Part shown: positions 39,226 through 49,818 of the stretch, piece after piece
Layout: each line of letters opens with the position of its first letter
Position numbering within the stretch: position 1 is the stretch's first letter
The notes under the pieces: generated by a model
The model's database searches: none
What the model saw: only the letters and a program-made list of their open reading frames with translations
Told to the model about the DNA's origin: nothing
Assembly: GCA_000209815.1 (NCBI GenBank)
Contig: FP929036.1
Coordinates: forward strand, 2,062,511 to 2,126,510
DNA: 64,000 bases
Direction of reading: 5' to 3'
Source of the DNA: Butyrivibrio fibrisolvens 16/4
GTDB taxonomy: Bacteria; Bacillota; Clostridia; Lachnospirales; Lachnospiraceae
Translations under genes and position numbers: made by a program

Positions 39226-40449
39226 TTACTCATTAAACATATCTCCATACCATTTCAATGCCTCTACATAAGAATCATATACCAAGTGCATCTCAATGTT
39301 ATGTAGCACCATAAGTCGTGATACTTCCTGCCAATCTCCAGCTTCATAGCTTAGTATAAATTCTAACTGTGGTGAGAAAATACCATCATCATTAACAAGA
39401 GCTTTCTTAATCTCGGCGCTAACACCGACCTGATCTAGCGCATCCGCCATAGGCATATCCAAAATAAGATTTAAAAGTGAGAACAGGCCCATAAGGAACA
39501 GCTCATCTTTTCTCATAGCATAGTCAAATGCAGGAGCTAAATTCTCTGCAAATCTGGCTCTTATTAGAGAAAGTCTTGTTATTTCATTTGGTTTTCCTGC
39601 TGCAAGCTCATTAAATAAAGTAGCATTAAGCCAACGACGAATTTCCTTCTGCCCTAATAGTGCTGTAGCCTGATTTATAGAGCGAATATTTGAATTAATA
39701 GTAAGCTTGTTTGCTATTTTCAAAAGTTCAATTGATAAAGCAGGATCCTGGGCAACAACATTTGCCACTTCCTCCAAATCAAAATCAGACTGATTAATAA
39801 CTGTCATAAGCTTCATATAGTTTATCTTGATTGGAGTAACTTCTGTATCCGAGGTATTAATAGGAACTCTAAAGAAGGTTCCTTCGAAAATCTTAAAATA
39901 ACCAGACTCTCTAGCCTTATCGAATTCCTCTTTACTATGAAGATTCTCTGCACACAAAACCATATTAGGCATTATTTTTCTAAATTCTAATGCCTGCTCC
40001 ACAACATCGCCAGAATCTGCATTAATTAGGAATAAATCAAAATCATCCAGCATAAATTTATACTGTTCTATTTCCTTAAGAGGAAGATCTTTAATTGCAA
40101 GCTTAAATCCCTTGCTCTTCAAATCTAACAAACGCTTATTGTAAGACTCTTCAGGTTTAATAGACTGATCCATCATAAGAATGATTCTTCCATCAAAGCC
40201 TTGTAACTGCTGTTCAATGTTTGCAAAAAGAGAAATATTATTAATAGGAATAATAATATTACAATTTGCTACTAAATCGTCCTCTGAAATACTCTCAAAA
40301 ACCTCGATACCTACAATGGAACCTGCCCCGTCGTATTTTCCAGCAGCAAGTAGATGTGGATTTTCAAACATGTTCTCCTTTTGCGCATAAAGACAATAAG
40401 AAGCTACAGACATGTCCTCATAAAATAGTGGTACTAATGTTGCAAGCAT
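39226..40449 (-). CDS. HDOD signalling protein with degenerate EAL-like N-terminus
   Basis: A 407-aa protein of the YuxH/CdgJ type. Residues 1-195 resemble an EAL barrel but lack the EAL/DDFGTG catalytic signature, so cyclic-di-GMP hydrolysis is unlikely. Residues 200-390 are an HDOD domain (VAQDPALSIELLKIAN, LLGQKEIRRWLNATLF, ELFLMGLFSLLNLIL). Such proteins act as non-catalytic partners in motility or signalling networks. AGAAGGG precedes the ATG. It stands alone with its own terminator. Confidence 0.9.
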   Translation of the reverse strand: MLATLVPLFYEDMSVASYCLYAQKENMFENPHLLAAGKYDGAGSIVGIEVFESISEDDLVANCNIIIPINNISLFANIEQQLQGFDGRIILMMDQSIKPEESYNKRLLDLKSKGFKLAIKDLPLKEIEQYKFMLDDFDLFLINADSGDVVEQALEFRKIMPNMVLCAENLHSKEEFDKARESGYFKIFEGTFFRVPINTSDTEVTPIKINYMKLMTVINQSDFDLEEVANVVAQDPALSIELLKIANKLTINSNIRSINQATALLGQKEIRRWLNATLFNELAAGKPNEITRLSLIRARFAENLAPAFDYAMRKDELFLMGLFSLLNLILDMPMADALDQVGVSAEIKKALVNDDGIFSPQLEFILSYEAGDWQEVSRLMVLHNIEMHLVYDSYVEALKWYGDMFNE

Positions 40450-40576
40450 AACCCTTCTCCTTTGTATAAGCCTCGTATTATTGAATTATTTAAACCCCAT
40501 TGGTATTCTGACAGAATAGTCTGAATATTTTAAGATAATTATATCACTCTATATTTACGGATTCAATTAATTGAGT

Positions 40577-40618
40577 AAAAAAATAGGCCAAAGACTTATA
40601 TAAAATAAGCCTTTGGCC
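40577..40618 (-). terminator. Terminator of the tre operon
   Basis: GGCCAAAG-GCTTA / TAAGT-CTTTGGCC stem with one mismatch, followed by seven T on the minus strand, 18 bp after treC. Confidence 0.9.
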
Positions 40619-40635
40619 CTTATAGTTTTATGCAT

Positions 40636-42318
<1,683 letters not shown>

Positions 42319-42328
42319 TTACCTGCTG

Positions 42329-44143
42329 CTAAAATTGCTTTTTACTAAATCTAAGTAAAGGCTGACCTTCCGTTACCTTTTGCTCTTTTTCTACAAGGTA
42401 TTCAAAGCCTTCACCATTCATCTGAACTGTGTCAATACCTACGTGAATCAATGCATCCGCACCATTATCTAGTTTAAGTCCAATGGCATGCTTACTATCG
42501 TCCATTGTCACCTTTACCACACCATTAGCAGGCGCATATATTGTTTCATCAGATGGAATAATTCCAATTCCATCTCCCATAAGTTTTTTTGAGAATACAG
42601 CGTCCTCTACTTTTTCAATAGCGATTGGTGTGCCTGCTACAACCTTTGTCAAATCAACTCCGTTTACTACTGAATGCATCTCTGGCTCTACTGCTTGTGT
42701 AGTATCCTCTTCGTCCTCAGCTTCGCCATATAAATCCTCTGTTGAAAGTCTATTCTTTCCAACAATTGTAGTAAGTACAAATGGAACTACAATGGCTACA
42801 AGCATTGAAAGCGCAAACACACCCATAAATCTTGTCTGAATAGAAAGAATACCAGGTATACCACCTACACCAATAGAATTTGCCATAACACCACTTGCTA
42901 CTGAAATTACAGCTGCGATACATGAACCTATCATAGCACTAAAGAATGGAAAACCATACTTTAAGTTAACACCAAACATTGCTGGCTCTGTTACACCAAG
43001 ATAACAAGAAATACAAGCTGGAATAGAAACTTCCTGAGTCTTAGCATTCTTTTTCTGTAAGAAAATCATACCAAGAACTGCTGAACCCTGAGCAATATTT
43101 GAAAGTGCAATCATTGGCCAAAGAATTGTTCCACCAAAGTCTGCAACAAGCTGTGTATCAATAGCATTTGTCATATGATGAAGTCCTGTAATTACAAGTG
43201 GTGCATAGAACATACCAAATACACCTGCAAATAACCAATTAACAGAACTTGTAAGCCCAGCGTGAACACCTGCTGAAATCCAAGAACCAATCTTCCAACC
43301 GATAGGTCCAAGGATAAAGTGAGACGCCATTACTGCAAGTACAAGTGAGAAGAAAGGAACAACAATCATTGAAATTACCTTTGGACAAATCTTATTGAAA
43401 AATCTCTCAAGGAATACTAAACAGAAGCCTGCAAGGATTGCTGGAATTACCTGAGCCTGATAACCAATCATATTAACCTGAGCAAATCCAAAATCCCACT
43501 TAGGAATAGCATCAGCAGCTGCACCTGCAACACCATATGCATTAAGGAGCTGTCCTGATACAAGTGTACAACCAAGAACTATACCAAGGATCTGAGTAGT
43601 TCCCATCTTCTTTGTAATAGACCAGCAAATACCTACTGGAAGCATATGGAATATAGCTTCACCAATCAGCCACAAGAAGCTATGAACACCTGCCCAAAAC
43701 TGAGACTGAGAAACAATTGTACCATTTCCAAAATCAATTTCTCCAATAACATTTCTAAAACCTAAAATCAAACCTCCCACAACAAGTGCTGGAATAATAG
43801 GTGCAAATATTTCAGCAATAGCTGACATAATTTTCTGAAGCTGATTCTGATTCTGTTTTGCAGCCTTTTTAACCTGGTCTTTAGAAACACCTTCTACACC
43901 AGATACTGCTGTGAAATCATTGTAAAACTCCTGTACTTCCTGTCCAATAATAACCTGAAACTGTCCAGCCTGTGTAAAAGTTCCCTTTACACCTTTAATC
44001 TTTTCGATTGCTGGTACATCTGCCTTTGAAGGATCATTGAGAACGAATCTCATACGTGTAACACAATGTGATACCGCTGCTATGTTACTCTTTCCCCCAA
44101 CTAGTTCAAGCAATTGTTTACTTTGCTCGGTAAATTTTCCCAT
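42329..44143 (-). CDS. treP: PTS trehalose-type EIIBCA permease
   Basis: A 604-aa sugar permease that imports and phosphorylates trehalose. The EIIB domain (1-85) has the phosphorylated Cys in AVSHCVTRMRFVL; the EIIC domain (about 105-455) has about ten membrane helices and HSFLWLIGEAIFHMLPVGI; the C-terminal EIIA(Glc-type) domain (about 480-604) has DGIGIIPSDETIYAP and the active His in ALIHVGIDTVQMNG. Trehalose specificity is inferred from the neighbouring treC and treR. AAGGAG precedes the ATG. Expression should be repressed by TreR at two operators just upstream. Confidence 0.92.
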   Translation of the reverse strand: MGKFTEQSKQLLELVGGKSNIAAVSHCVTRMRFVLNDPSKADVPAIEKIKGVKGTFTQAGQFQVIIGQEVQEFYNDFTAVSGVEGVSKDQVKKAAKQNQNQLQKIMSAIAEIFAPIIPALVVGGLILGFRNVIGEIDFGNGTIVSQSQFWAGVHSFLWLIGEAIFHMLPVGICWSITKKMGTTQILGIVLGCTLVSGQLLNAYGVAGAAADAIPKWDFGFAQVNMIGYQAQVIPAILAGFCLVFLERFFNKICPKVISMIVVPFFSLVLAVMASHFILGPIGWKIGSWISAGVHAGLTSSVNWLFAGVFGMFYAPLVITGLHHMTNAIDTQLVADFGGTILWPMIALSNIAQGSAVLGMIFLQKKNAKTQEVSIPACISCYLGVTEPAMFGVNLKYGFPFFSAMIGSCIAAVISVASGVMANSIGVGGIPGILSIQTRFMGVFALSMLVAIVVPFVLTTIVGKNRLSTEDLYGEAEDEEDTTQAVEPEMHSVVNGVDLTKVVAGTPIAIEKVEDAVFSKKLMGDGIGIIPSDETIYAPANGVVKVTMDDSKHAIGLKLDNGADALIHVGIDTVQMNGEGFEYLVEKEQKVTEGQPLLRFSKKQF

Positions 44144-44178
44144 GATAATCTCCTTTTTCTAACAACACATTTTTCCAT

Positions 44179-44194
44179 ACCTGTTTAAACAGGT
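44179..44194. promoter_or_regulatory. TreR operator 1
   Basis: Perfect palindrome ACCTGTTTAAACAGGT, located downstream of the -10 box of the treP promoter, where bound repressor would block elongation. Confidence 0.88.
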
Positions 44195-44203
44195 CTTAAT
44201 TAA

Positions 44204-44232
44204 TATATAACATACCTGTTCAAACAGGTCAA
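44204..44232 (-). promoter_or_regulatory. treP promoter with embedded TreR operator 2
   Basis: TTGACC, 17-bp spacer, TATATA on the minus strand. The palindrome ACCTGTT(C/T)AAACAGGT at 44214-44229 covers the -35 edge and most of the spacer, so repressor and polymerase exclude each other. Confidence 0.86.
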
Positions 44233-44252
44233 CATATTTTTTTATTTTATAT

Positions 44253-44286
44253 AAAAAAAGTACCTAGTATATAAATACTAGATACT
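44253..44286 (-). terminator. Terminator after treR
   Basis: AGTATCTAGTAT/ATACTAGGTACT stem (one mismatch), then seven T on the minus strand, 62 bp after the treR stop. Confidence 0.82.
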
Positions 44287-44347
44287 TTCAAATAATATTG
44301 ATTCGTTTAGAGTTTACCTGTAAGGCCCCCACAAGAAGCTTAATTAA

Positions 44348-45073
44348 CTATCTTCCTTGCCGAACAGCTGTATCCATAAAACAAAAATACTCTGGCAAAT
44401 GACGAGACTGAGTATATTCAAACATAATACCCATTTTATTAAATGTCTGGCTGGTAACAACAGCTAAGCAATTATAATCACCAAGTGCAAGATGCATCTC
44501 ATCCATTTCGGTAACCTTTTCTACTGTCATCTTACGTTTGCTCATACTAATCTCCATGTTTAGATCATTTTCTATATAGTCATAAATGGATTTATTAGCA
44601 ATCTCTTCGGTTATCCCAGGAACAATAGATTTATCAAACATATTAATATCTAAAATACAAGGCTTTCCATCCAATAAACGGAGCCTTTGAATAAAATAAA
44701 GCTCAGTCCCCTCTACAAACCCAGTCTTTTTTGCAAGTCTTTTATCAGCAACTATTTCTGCAAACAGCACAACCTTTGTAACACTATTTAGCATGTTTCT
44801 CGCAGCTGACTCCTTAAAAGTTTCTATACCTCCAATAACAAAACTAGCCTTCCCTATTGGTTGATAAATCACTCTGACGCCTACACCATTTATTGCCTGA
44901 ACATATCCTAAATCTGCCAGTTGAGAAAGTGCTCGTCTTACAGTGTTTCTAGAACAATCATACACACCAACAAGCGTATTTTCTGATGGAAGAATAGATT
45001 GATATTCATACTCCTCTGACTCAATCTTTTCTTTCAAATCTTTGAAAATTTTTTCATATTTTGTTTTTGCCAT
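44348..45073 (-). CDS. treR: GntR-family trehalose operon repressor
   Basis: A 241-aa regulator. The GntR winged helix is at the N-terminus (SILPSENTLVGVYDCSRNTV, RRALSQLADLGYVQAI) and the UTRA ligand domain fills the rest (LRLLDGKPCILDINMFDKS, MFEYTQSRHLPEYF). The effector in homologues is trehalose 6-phosphate. I choose ATG 45073 because GAGAGGGG lies at good spacing and the family starts there; a longer frame upstream would read through the operator at 45093-45108. It probably represses both itself and treP-treC. Confidence 0.93.
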   Translation of the reverse strand: MAKTKYEKIFKDLKEKIESEEYEYQSILPSENTLVGVYDCSRNTVRRALSQLADLGYVQAINGVGVRVIYQPIGKASFVIGGIETFKESAARNMLNSVTKVVLFAEIVADKRLAKKTGFVEGTELYFIQRLRLLDGKPCILDINMFDKSIVPGITEEIANKSIYDYIENDLNMEISMSKRKMTVEKVTEMDEMHLALGDYNCLAVVTSQTFNKMGIMFEYTQSRHLPEYFCFMDTAVRQGR

Positions 45074-45092
45074 TACTACTTTGCCCCTCTCT

Positions 45093-45108
45093 ACTTGTTT
45101 AAACAAGT
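45093..45108. promoter_or_regulatory. TreR operator 3 (autoregulation)
   Basis: Perfect palindrome ACTTGTTTAAACAAGT, 19 bp before the treR ATG; same pattern as the two treP operators with A/G swapped in the outer arm. Confidence 0.85.
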
Positions 45109-45204
45109 ACAATAAAAGGGTATCACATTCATTTATTTCTGACTAGTGACTTTTCGACATGATTGTATAGTAAAGTTAAACATATCTAATATATTCAGCT
45201 TTAT

Positions 45205-45303
45205 TTATGCTACATAATCATAGTAATCGTCTTCTGTGGCAAATAATTCGTATTTTCCATCAACTAAACCCATATATCCTTCTGAAACAACATATCCTTT
45301 CAT
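45205..45303 (-). CDS. Small 32-aa protein, unknown function
   Basis: A short gene with an excellent ribosome-binding site: AAGGAGGT, six bases, then ATG at 45303. The product (MKGYVVSEGYMGLVDGKYEL...DDYYDYVA) is rich in Tyr, Gly and Asp and has no membrane segment. Its tyrosine-rich acidic tail is unusual. It lies between tRNA-Trp and treR. The near-ideal Shine-Dalgarno site and clean codon use support a real gene; no function can be given. Confidence 0.7.
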   Translation of the reverse strand: MKGYVVSEGYMGLVDGKYELFATEDDYYDYVA

Positions 45304-45392
45304 AAAAATACCTCCTTAAACTATTACGTACCAATTAACTAAGTACATAATAATCTACGGAGGTGTCCATAAATATTCCCATAAAAATAGGT

Positions 45393-45439
45393 AAAAAATA
45401 AGTGCTTATAAACATCGAAATACAATGTTTACAGCACTT
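45393..45439 (-). terminator. Terminator of the tRNA-Trp transcript
   Basis: AAGTGCT-G-TAAACAT / ATGTTTA-T-AAGCACTT stem of about 14 bp with one mismatch, ending in T6 on the minus strand, 7 bp after the tRNA. Confidence 0.88.
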
Positions 45440-45446
45440 TGTCAAA

Positions 45447-45518
45447 CAGGGGACGAGAGAATCGAACTCCCACCAAAGGTTTTTGGAGACCCCTATCATA
45501 CCATTTGACCAGTCCCCT
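45447..45518 (-). tRNA. tRNA-Trp (anticodon CCA)
   Basis: A 72-nt cloverleaf: acceptor AGGGGAC/GTCCCCT, D-stem GTCA/TGAT, anticodon stem GGGGT/ACCTT with loop CTCCAAA (anticodon CCA), T-arm GGGAG-TTCGATT-CTCTC, discriminator G. The 3' CCA is not encoded. It has its own promoter (45576-45604) and terminator. Confidence 0.95.
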
Positions 45519-45575
45519 AAATCGTAAGCGAAAAACCCAAAATTGATTTGAGTCCCTCACCCACGCGACTATGAT

Positions 45576-45604
45576 ATAGTAACACAATATCTAGCCGCTT
45601 TCAA
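45576..45604 (-). promoter_or_regulatory. Promoter of tRNA-Trp
   Basis: TTGAAA, 17-bp spacer, TACTAT on the minus strand, about 58 bp before the tRNA. Confidence 0.75.
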
Positions 45605-45671
45605 TAGAAAAACACAAAAACTTCACATTTTTTCTAAATTTTTTTCATAGTTGAATTAACAACTATGGCAT

Positions 45672-45801
45672 AAAAATAGCAAGCTAAAATGCTTGCTACC
45701 ACTACTAAAATTAAAAACTGTATTAATTCAAGGTTTGTTTCACTGTTCAGTTATCAATCTTCATTTTGTTTTGCTCTGTGTGACTTGCTGTCCCTCAGTG
45801 C
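45672..45801 (-). ncRNA. Candidate small RNA / orphan rRNA-type leader
   Basis: A transcript of about 130 nt is predicted between a consensus promoter (45808-45836) and an intrinsic terminator (TAGCAAG/CTTGCTA at 45677-45698, then TTTTT). It contains no ribosome-binding site or useful open frame. The phrase GATTGATAACTGAACAGTG resembles the leader or spacer sequences of Firmicute rRNA operons, so it may be an rRNA leader remnant or a stand-alone small RNA. Confidence 0.5.
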
Positions 45802-45807
45802 TCGATT

Positions 45808-45836
45808 ATAGTATCATCCAAAGCACTCGGTGTCAA
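45808..45836 (-). promoter_or_regulatory. Consensus promoter of the candidate small RNA
   Basis: TTGACA, 17-bp spacer, TACTAT on the minus strand; no protein gene follows before a terminator. Confidence 0.8.
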
Positions 45837-45985
45837 CGCATTTTTCCATATTTTATTAAAGTAAATCTATAGCGCGAAACTCGAGTTATTGCGCGAATTA
45901 TGTTAATTATTTAGACAATTATCCATCAACCTCTTATTAGTGCAAATATAACCCCTCCGTACTGGAGGTCAAAGACGGTAGATCT

Positions 45986-46915
45986 TTAAGAATTGATTAA
46001 GAATCTCTCACACAGGTAAATAAATGCTGGTAAGGTCAAAAGCATGATAATCGTATTTTGCATAATTGTTGTAGTAGCATATTTTACATCTGCATCATAC
46101 TTGCGTCCTATGATTACATTAAGTGAGCCTGATGGCATTGCTGTCAACAGAACCATTGTCATAGCAAATGACTTTTCCACATGTAAAAAGAACAAAACCA
46201 CAAGTGTAATAGCTGGCACCAAAATCATTCTAAAGAAGGATGTAATGTAAGCCACCTTATCTTTTAGTACTTCGTCAGGCTTAATAGTATAAAGCTCCGC
46301 ACCAATAATCATCATTGAAACAGGAAGCATACATCCGCCTAACACATCTACTGTCTCTGTTAAAACCACTGGGAAACGATATGGAATCACATAAAGAATA
46401 ATTGCAGCGATAGCAATCCATATGATTACATTCTTCATAATTGCATAGATGGAAATCTTTTCCTTCTCGCTCTGCAATAGCATTACGCCTATAGAAAAAT
46501 ACACTACATCAAAAATGCAATTATATACTGCTGCATATAAAAGACCTGAGCCAGCCACAGTTTCTCTAATAATAGACATGCCAATAAAGCCAGTATTGGC
46601 AAATGCGATAAGCAAAGAAAACATTCCGCTCTTGGTCTTATCCTTAAAGAAAGGGCGACTGCCTAAATAACATAATGAAATAACAATAGCATAGTACACT
46701 AACGTAAATACGATAGTATTACCAATTCCTATCATCTGCCTGATAGAAAAATCTGCCTGCGATGATACAAACAAATTAGCTGGAAGAAAGATGTATATCA
46801 ACATTTCTGATAATCCTTTCTTCACAGCCTCATCCATAATTTTAAAATGTGCAGCAAAAAATCCTGCCGCCATCAAAACAAAAATTTTTAATGTAATTGA
46901 AACTAATACACTCAT
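45986..46915 (-). CDS. AEC-family (auxin efflux carrier-like) transporter
   Basis: A 309-aa membrane protein with about ten hydrophobic helices in two inverted halves. Family features: FANTGFIGMSIIRE near residue 105 and LTAMPSGSLNVIIGRKYD near 262 around the crossover helices. AEC proteins move organic acids or amino-acid derivatives across the membrane. It follows the 2-hydroxyacid dehydrogenase by 1 bp, so it may export a hydroxy or keto acid made by the upstream enzymes. A short GC-rich hairpin near 45953-45967 follows its stop. Confidence 0.92.
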   Translation of the reverse strand: MSVLVSITLKIFVLMAAGFFAAHFKIMDEAVKKGLSEMLIYIFLPANLFVSSQADFSIRQMIGIGNTIVFTLVYYAIVISLCYLGSRPFFKDKTKSGMFSLLIAFANTGFIGMSIIRETVAGSGLLYAAVYNCIFDVVYFSIGVMLLQSEKEKISIYAIMKNVIIWIAIAAIILYVIPYRFPVVLTETVDVLGGCMLPVSMMIIGAELYTIKPDEVLKDKVAYITSFFRMILVPAITLVVLFFLHVEKSFAMTMVLLTAMPSGSLNVIIGRKYDADVKYATTTIMQNTIIMLLTLPAFIYLCERFLINS

Positions 46916-46916
46916 C

Positions 46917-47894
46917 TTACCTAACTAATTCAGTAATCTCCTCATTTTTCCCAGCGAGGAAATATCCGAGATTCGCCCCACTGATTCTTTGTAGTTTCTC
47001 GATAGACTCCTGACTGTAGAACGCACTGTGAGGTGTTATGATTACATTTTTTCGGTGAAGCAAACTACAAATATTTAAATCTGGATTCTCTTCTTCAAGA
47101 ACATCTATGCCCGCGCCTCTAATCAATCCCCTATTCAGAGCAGTTACAAGAGCCTGTTCATCAACGCTGCCTCCACGCCCTACATTAATAAATATCGGTC
47201 TACGCTTCATTTTAACAAAAGCATCCTCATTAAAAAAGTGTCTGTTTTCCTCGGTAAGATTCATATGATTAGTAATAATGTCAGCTCTGGAGAATGCCTC
47301 CTTTTTGTTCACAAACTCCACTCCAGCCACATCATACTCACTGGCAGCGTATGGATCCACAGCCAAAACCTTCATTCCAAGGGCAATAGCTATTGTTGCC
47401 ACACGTCTGCCAATTTTCCCAAATCCAAATATAGCCAGTGTCTGACTGCATAAATTGGGATTTCCATCTATGGAATAATACTTCCACTCCCTCTTATCAT
47501 TGATTTGTCTGTCATAGAATTTCAGATTACGATTCAGGGCACACATCAGTGCAATGGCATGTTCTGCCACCTCCTGCGTACAATATTCCTGAATATGGCA
47601 CACTGCCACATTGTTCTGCTTAGCGCTCTCAAGATTGATATTTGAATATCCCACGCCACTAACTGAAATACATTTTAAACTTGGGCAGGCATCAAGTATC
47701 TCTTCATCAGTCTCAATAAATCCAGTAACCAGCCCATCTGCATCCTGCAATACCTTGATAAAATCATCCTTATCCTTATAGGCATGCACTACCGTATCAA
47801 CTGGCTCTCCAAGTGCCTCTTCAATGCTTTCAATTGTGATGGAATAATCCTCTTCCAGTGCGCTTTCATAATCCGCAATTACGATTTTTTTCAA
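46917..47894 (-). CDS. D-2-hydroxyacid dehydrogenase (PGDH/CtBP-like)
   Basis: A 325-aa NAD-dependent enzyme that interconverts a 2-keto acid and a D-2-hydroxy acid. The Rossmann motif FGFGKIGRRVA lies near residue 153; catalytic Arg is in FINVGRGGSVDE, Glu in AGIDVLEEENPD and His in ITPHSAFYS. The start is TTG 47894, overlapping the aminotransferase stop (TTGA) with GGAGG upstream. Coupling to an aminotransferase suggests a transaminate-then-reduce sequence on one amino acid, followed by export through the AEC protein. Confidence 0.92.
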   Translation of the reverse strand: MKKIVIADYESALEEDYSITIESIEEALGEPVDTVVHAYKDKDDFIKVLQDADGLVTGFIETDEEILDACPSLKCISVSGVGYSNINLESAKQNNVAVCHIQEYCTQEVAEHAIALMCALNRNLKFYDRQINDKREWKYYSIDGNPNLCSQTLAIFGFGKIGRRVATIAIALGMKVLAVDPYAASEYDVAGVEFVNKKEAFSRADIITNHMNLTEENRHFFNEDAFVKMKRRPIFINVGRGGSVDEQALVTALNRGLIRGAGIDVLEEENPDLNICSLLHRKNVIITPHSAFYSQESIEKLQRISGANLGYFLAGKNEEITELVR

Positions 47895-48960
47895 ACCTTT
47901 ACCTCCGCTAAAATCTCCTTGATTGCAATCAGTACAACAGCCATTTCCTGTTCTGTTCCAATGGTGATTCGAAGATATTTATCTAGTTTTTATCAGCAAA
48001 GTGACGAGTGAGAATCCCTTCTTCTTTCAGCTTCTCACAAAGCTCCGATGAAGAAATTGCATCATGATAACAAAATACAAAGTTTGCCTTTGATGGAATA
48101 ACATGAAATCCCAGCTTCTCCAAATCTGATTTGAACTGTTCTCGATTAGTTACAATTCTGTTAATACATTTATCCAGATAATAGGTATCCTTAACTGCTG
48201 CAATTCCAGCTGCCATAGTAACAGAATTAAGATTAAATGGATTAAAAGAAAACTTTATGCTATTCATATCTGCAATAATTTCTTTTGACGCAATGGCAAA
48301 TCCGATATGAGTTCCCGCCATATTTCTAGATTTTGAGAAGGTACGAACAACAACAAGATTTGGATATTTTGTAGCGAGCGGCAAACATGTCTCACCCCAA
48401 TAATCAGCATAAGCCTCATCCACTATTACCATTCTCTTAGGATTCTTTTTAACAAGCTTTTCAATATCCGCTATTGGAATTGCTTTTCCCGTAGGATTAT
48501 TAGGGTTTGCAAAAATAATATCCCCTTCCAAATCCATATAATCATTTATGTCGATTGAAAAATCATCCTTTACAGGAATCTCTTCCATATCAAGTCCGTA
48601 TGTCTTAGCGTATGTGCGATAGAAGCCATAAGTAATATCTGGAAAATAGATCTTCATTCCTCTTCTGAAGAAACTCATTAATACAAAGGAAAGAACCTCG
48701 TCTGCTCCATTTCCAACAAAAACCTCTTCCTCTGTTACTCCATATACAGTTGCAACTGCCTTACGAAACTCGTGACAATGTGGATCAGCATAATAGCTCA
48801 TATTCCAAATTTCACTTTTTGAAATTGCCTCAAATACCTTTGGTGATGGTGGAAGAGAGGTCTCGTTTGCATTTAATTTGATGTACAGCTTATCCTTTGG
48901 CTGCTCTCCTGGAACATAAGGCTCCATCTCTTTATATTCATCTACTAAAAAAATACTCAT
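47891..48960 (-). CDS. Histidinol-phosphate-aminotransferase-like class-II aminotransferase (frame broken)
   Basis: A pyridoxal-phosphate enzyme of the HisC branch. KLNANETSLPPSP near residue 25, GNGADEVLSFV, NPNNPTGKAIP, VIVDEAYADYWG and the Schiff-base Lys in RTFSKSRNMAG are all visible. The frame breaks at 47987-47991 (five A on the coding strand); six A extends the C-terminus through DKYLRITIGTEQEM to 356 aa, the normal HisC length. Start ATG 48960 has GAAGGGA upstream. No other his genes are near, so it probably acts on another amino acid here. It is coupled to the dehydrogenase. Confidence 0.9.
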
Positions 48961-48981
48961 TATATAGTGTCCCTTCATTAT

Positions 48982-49818
48982 TTATACACGTACAAGTGGA
49001 AATGTCATGCAATGTGGTCCGCCGCCTGCCTTTAAAATCTCGGTAATATCCATCTCTATTACCTTCATTCCTCGCTTTACCAATTCCTCATTAACCTTTT
49101 TATTCTGCTTAAGCGAAAGCACTGTATGATTTCCAAGAGCCTGTAAATTACAGCCATGTAAGAAGATTGCTTCCTCTGGAACAGGAATTAATTCCACTCC
49201 TCTTTCTTTCAAAAGCTTCTTGAAATCCTCTGGCAAACCGTCTACATATGCCACAGCCAAATGATCATCCACCAAGTTAAAACACATATCTAAATGTAAA
49301 TATTCTTTCTTCAAAGGAACCCCTGTAACTTCATATCCAAGTGGCTCCAATATAGCTTTCAGCTCCTTTAGACCTTCCTCATCAGTTCTGTCAGCCATGC
49401 CAACTGCCACCCATTTTTCATTCATAAACATGAAGTCGCCCCCCTCAAAGAGTCCCTTCTTCACTTCTCCTATTTTGGGAATACCAAGCTCAGCCATACG
49501 CTTTTCATAATCAACATGCTCCTTGTAGCGCATGTCCAGCTTGAAGTTTCCAAGGATATATCCTTCCTTTACACACCCACCAAAGTCTCTTGCAAAAACT
49601 GAGTTTGGACGCTCTTCATCTGCATCTAAAAACTCCACTTCAACACCAGCATCCTCATAGCTTTTTACAAACTCCTCATGTTCACGAAGCATAACCTCCA
49701 CATCCATAGTTGTATCCTTCCACTTTTTTGCTATCTCATTTATTGGCGCTGGCTTTAAATATTCAGGTCTTGAAACCAAAACCTTTTTTAATTTCCCCGT
49801 ACCATTTTTAACAAACAT
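48982..49818 (-). CDS. Amidinohydrolase of the arginine deiminase/DDAH superfamily
   Basis: A 278-aa guanidine-group-modifying enzyme. The pentein-fold residues are present: FARDFGG, EGGDFMFM (Glu/Asp), HLDMCFNLV (catalytic His) and GGGPHCMTFPL (nucleophile Cys near residue 270). It is shorter than arginine deiminase ArcA and closer to DDAH or the N-omega-hydrolysing branch. It would convert arginine or a methyl- or hydroxy-arginine to citrulline. Its start overlaps the RocB-like gene by 11 bp, which supports an arginine-type substrate. Confidence 0.9.
   Translation of the reverse strand: MFVKNGTGKLKKVLVSRPEYLKPAPINEIAKKWKDTTMDVEVMLREHEEFVKSYEDAGVEVEFLDADEERPNSVFARDFGGCVKEGYILGNFKLDMRYKEHVDYEKRMAELGIPKIGEVKKGLFEGGDFMFMNEKWVAVGMADRTDEEGLKELKAILEPLGYEVTGVPLKKEYLHLDMCFNLVDDHLAVAYVDGLPEDFKKLLKERGVELIPVPEEAIFLHGCNLQALGNHTVLSLKQNKKVNEELVKRGMKVIEMDITEILKAGGGPHCMTFPLVRV

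Noticed and set aside
45519-45836. rRNA operon or rRNA fragment
   Set aside because: Only leader-like words are present; no 16S, 23S or 5S core sequence follows.
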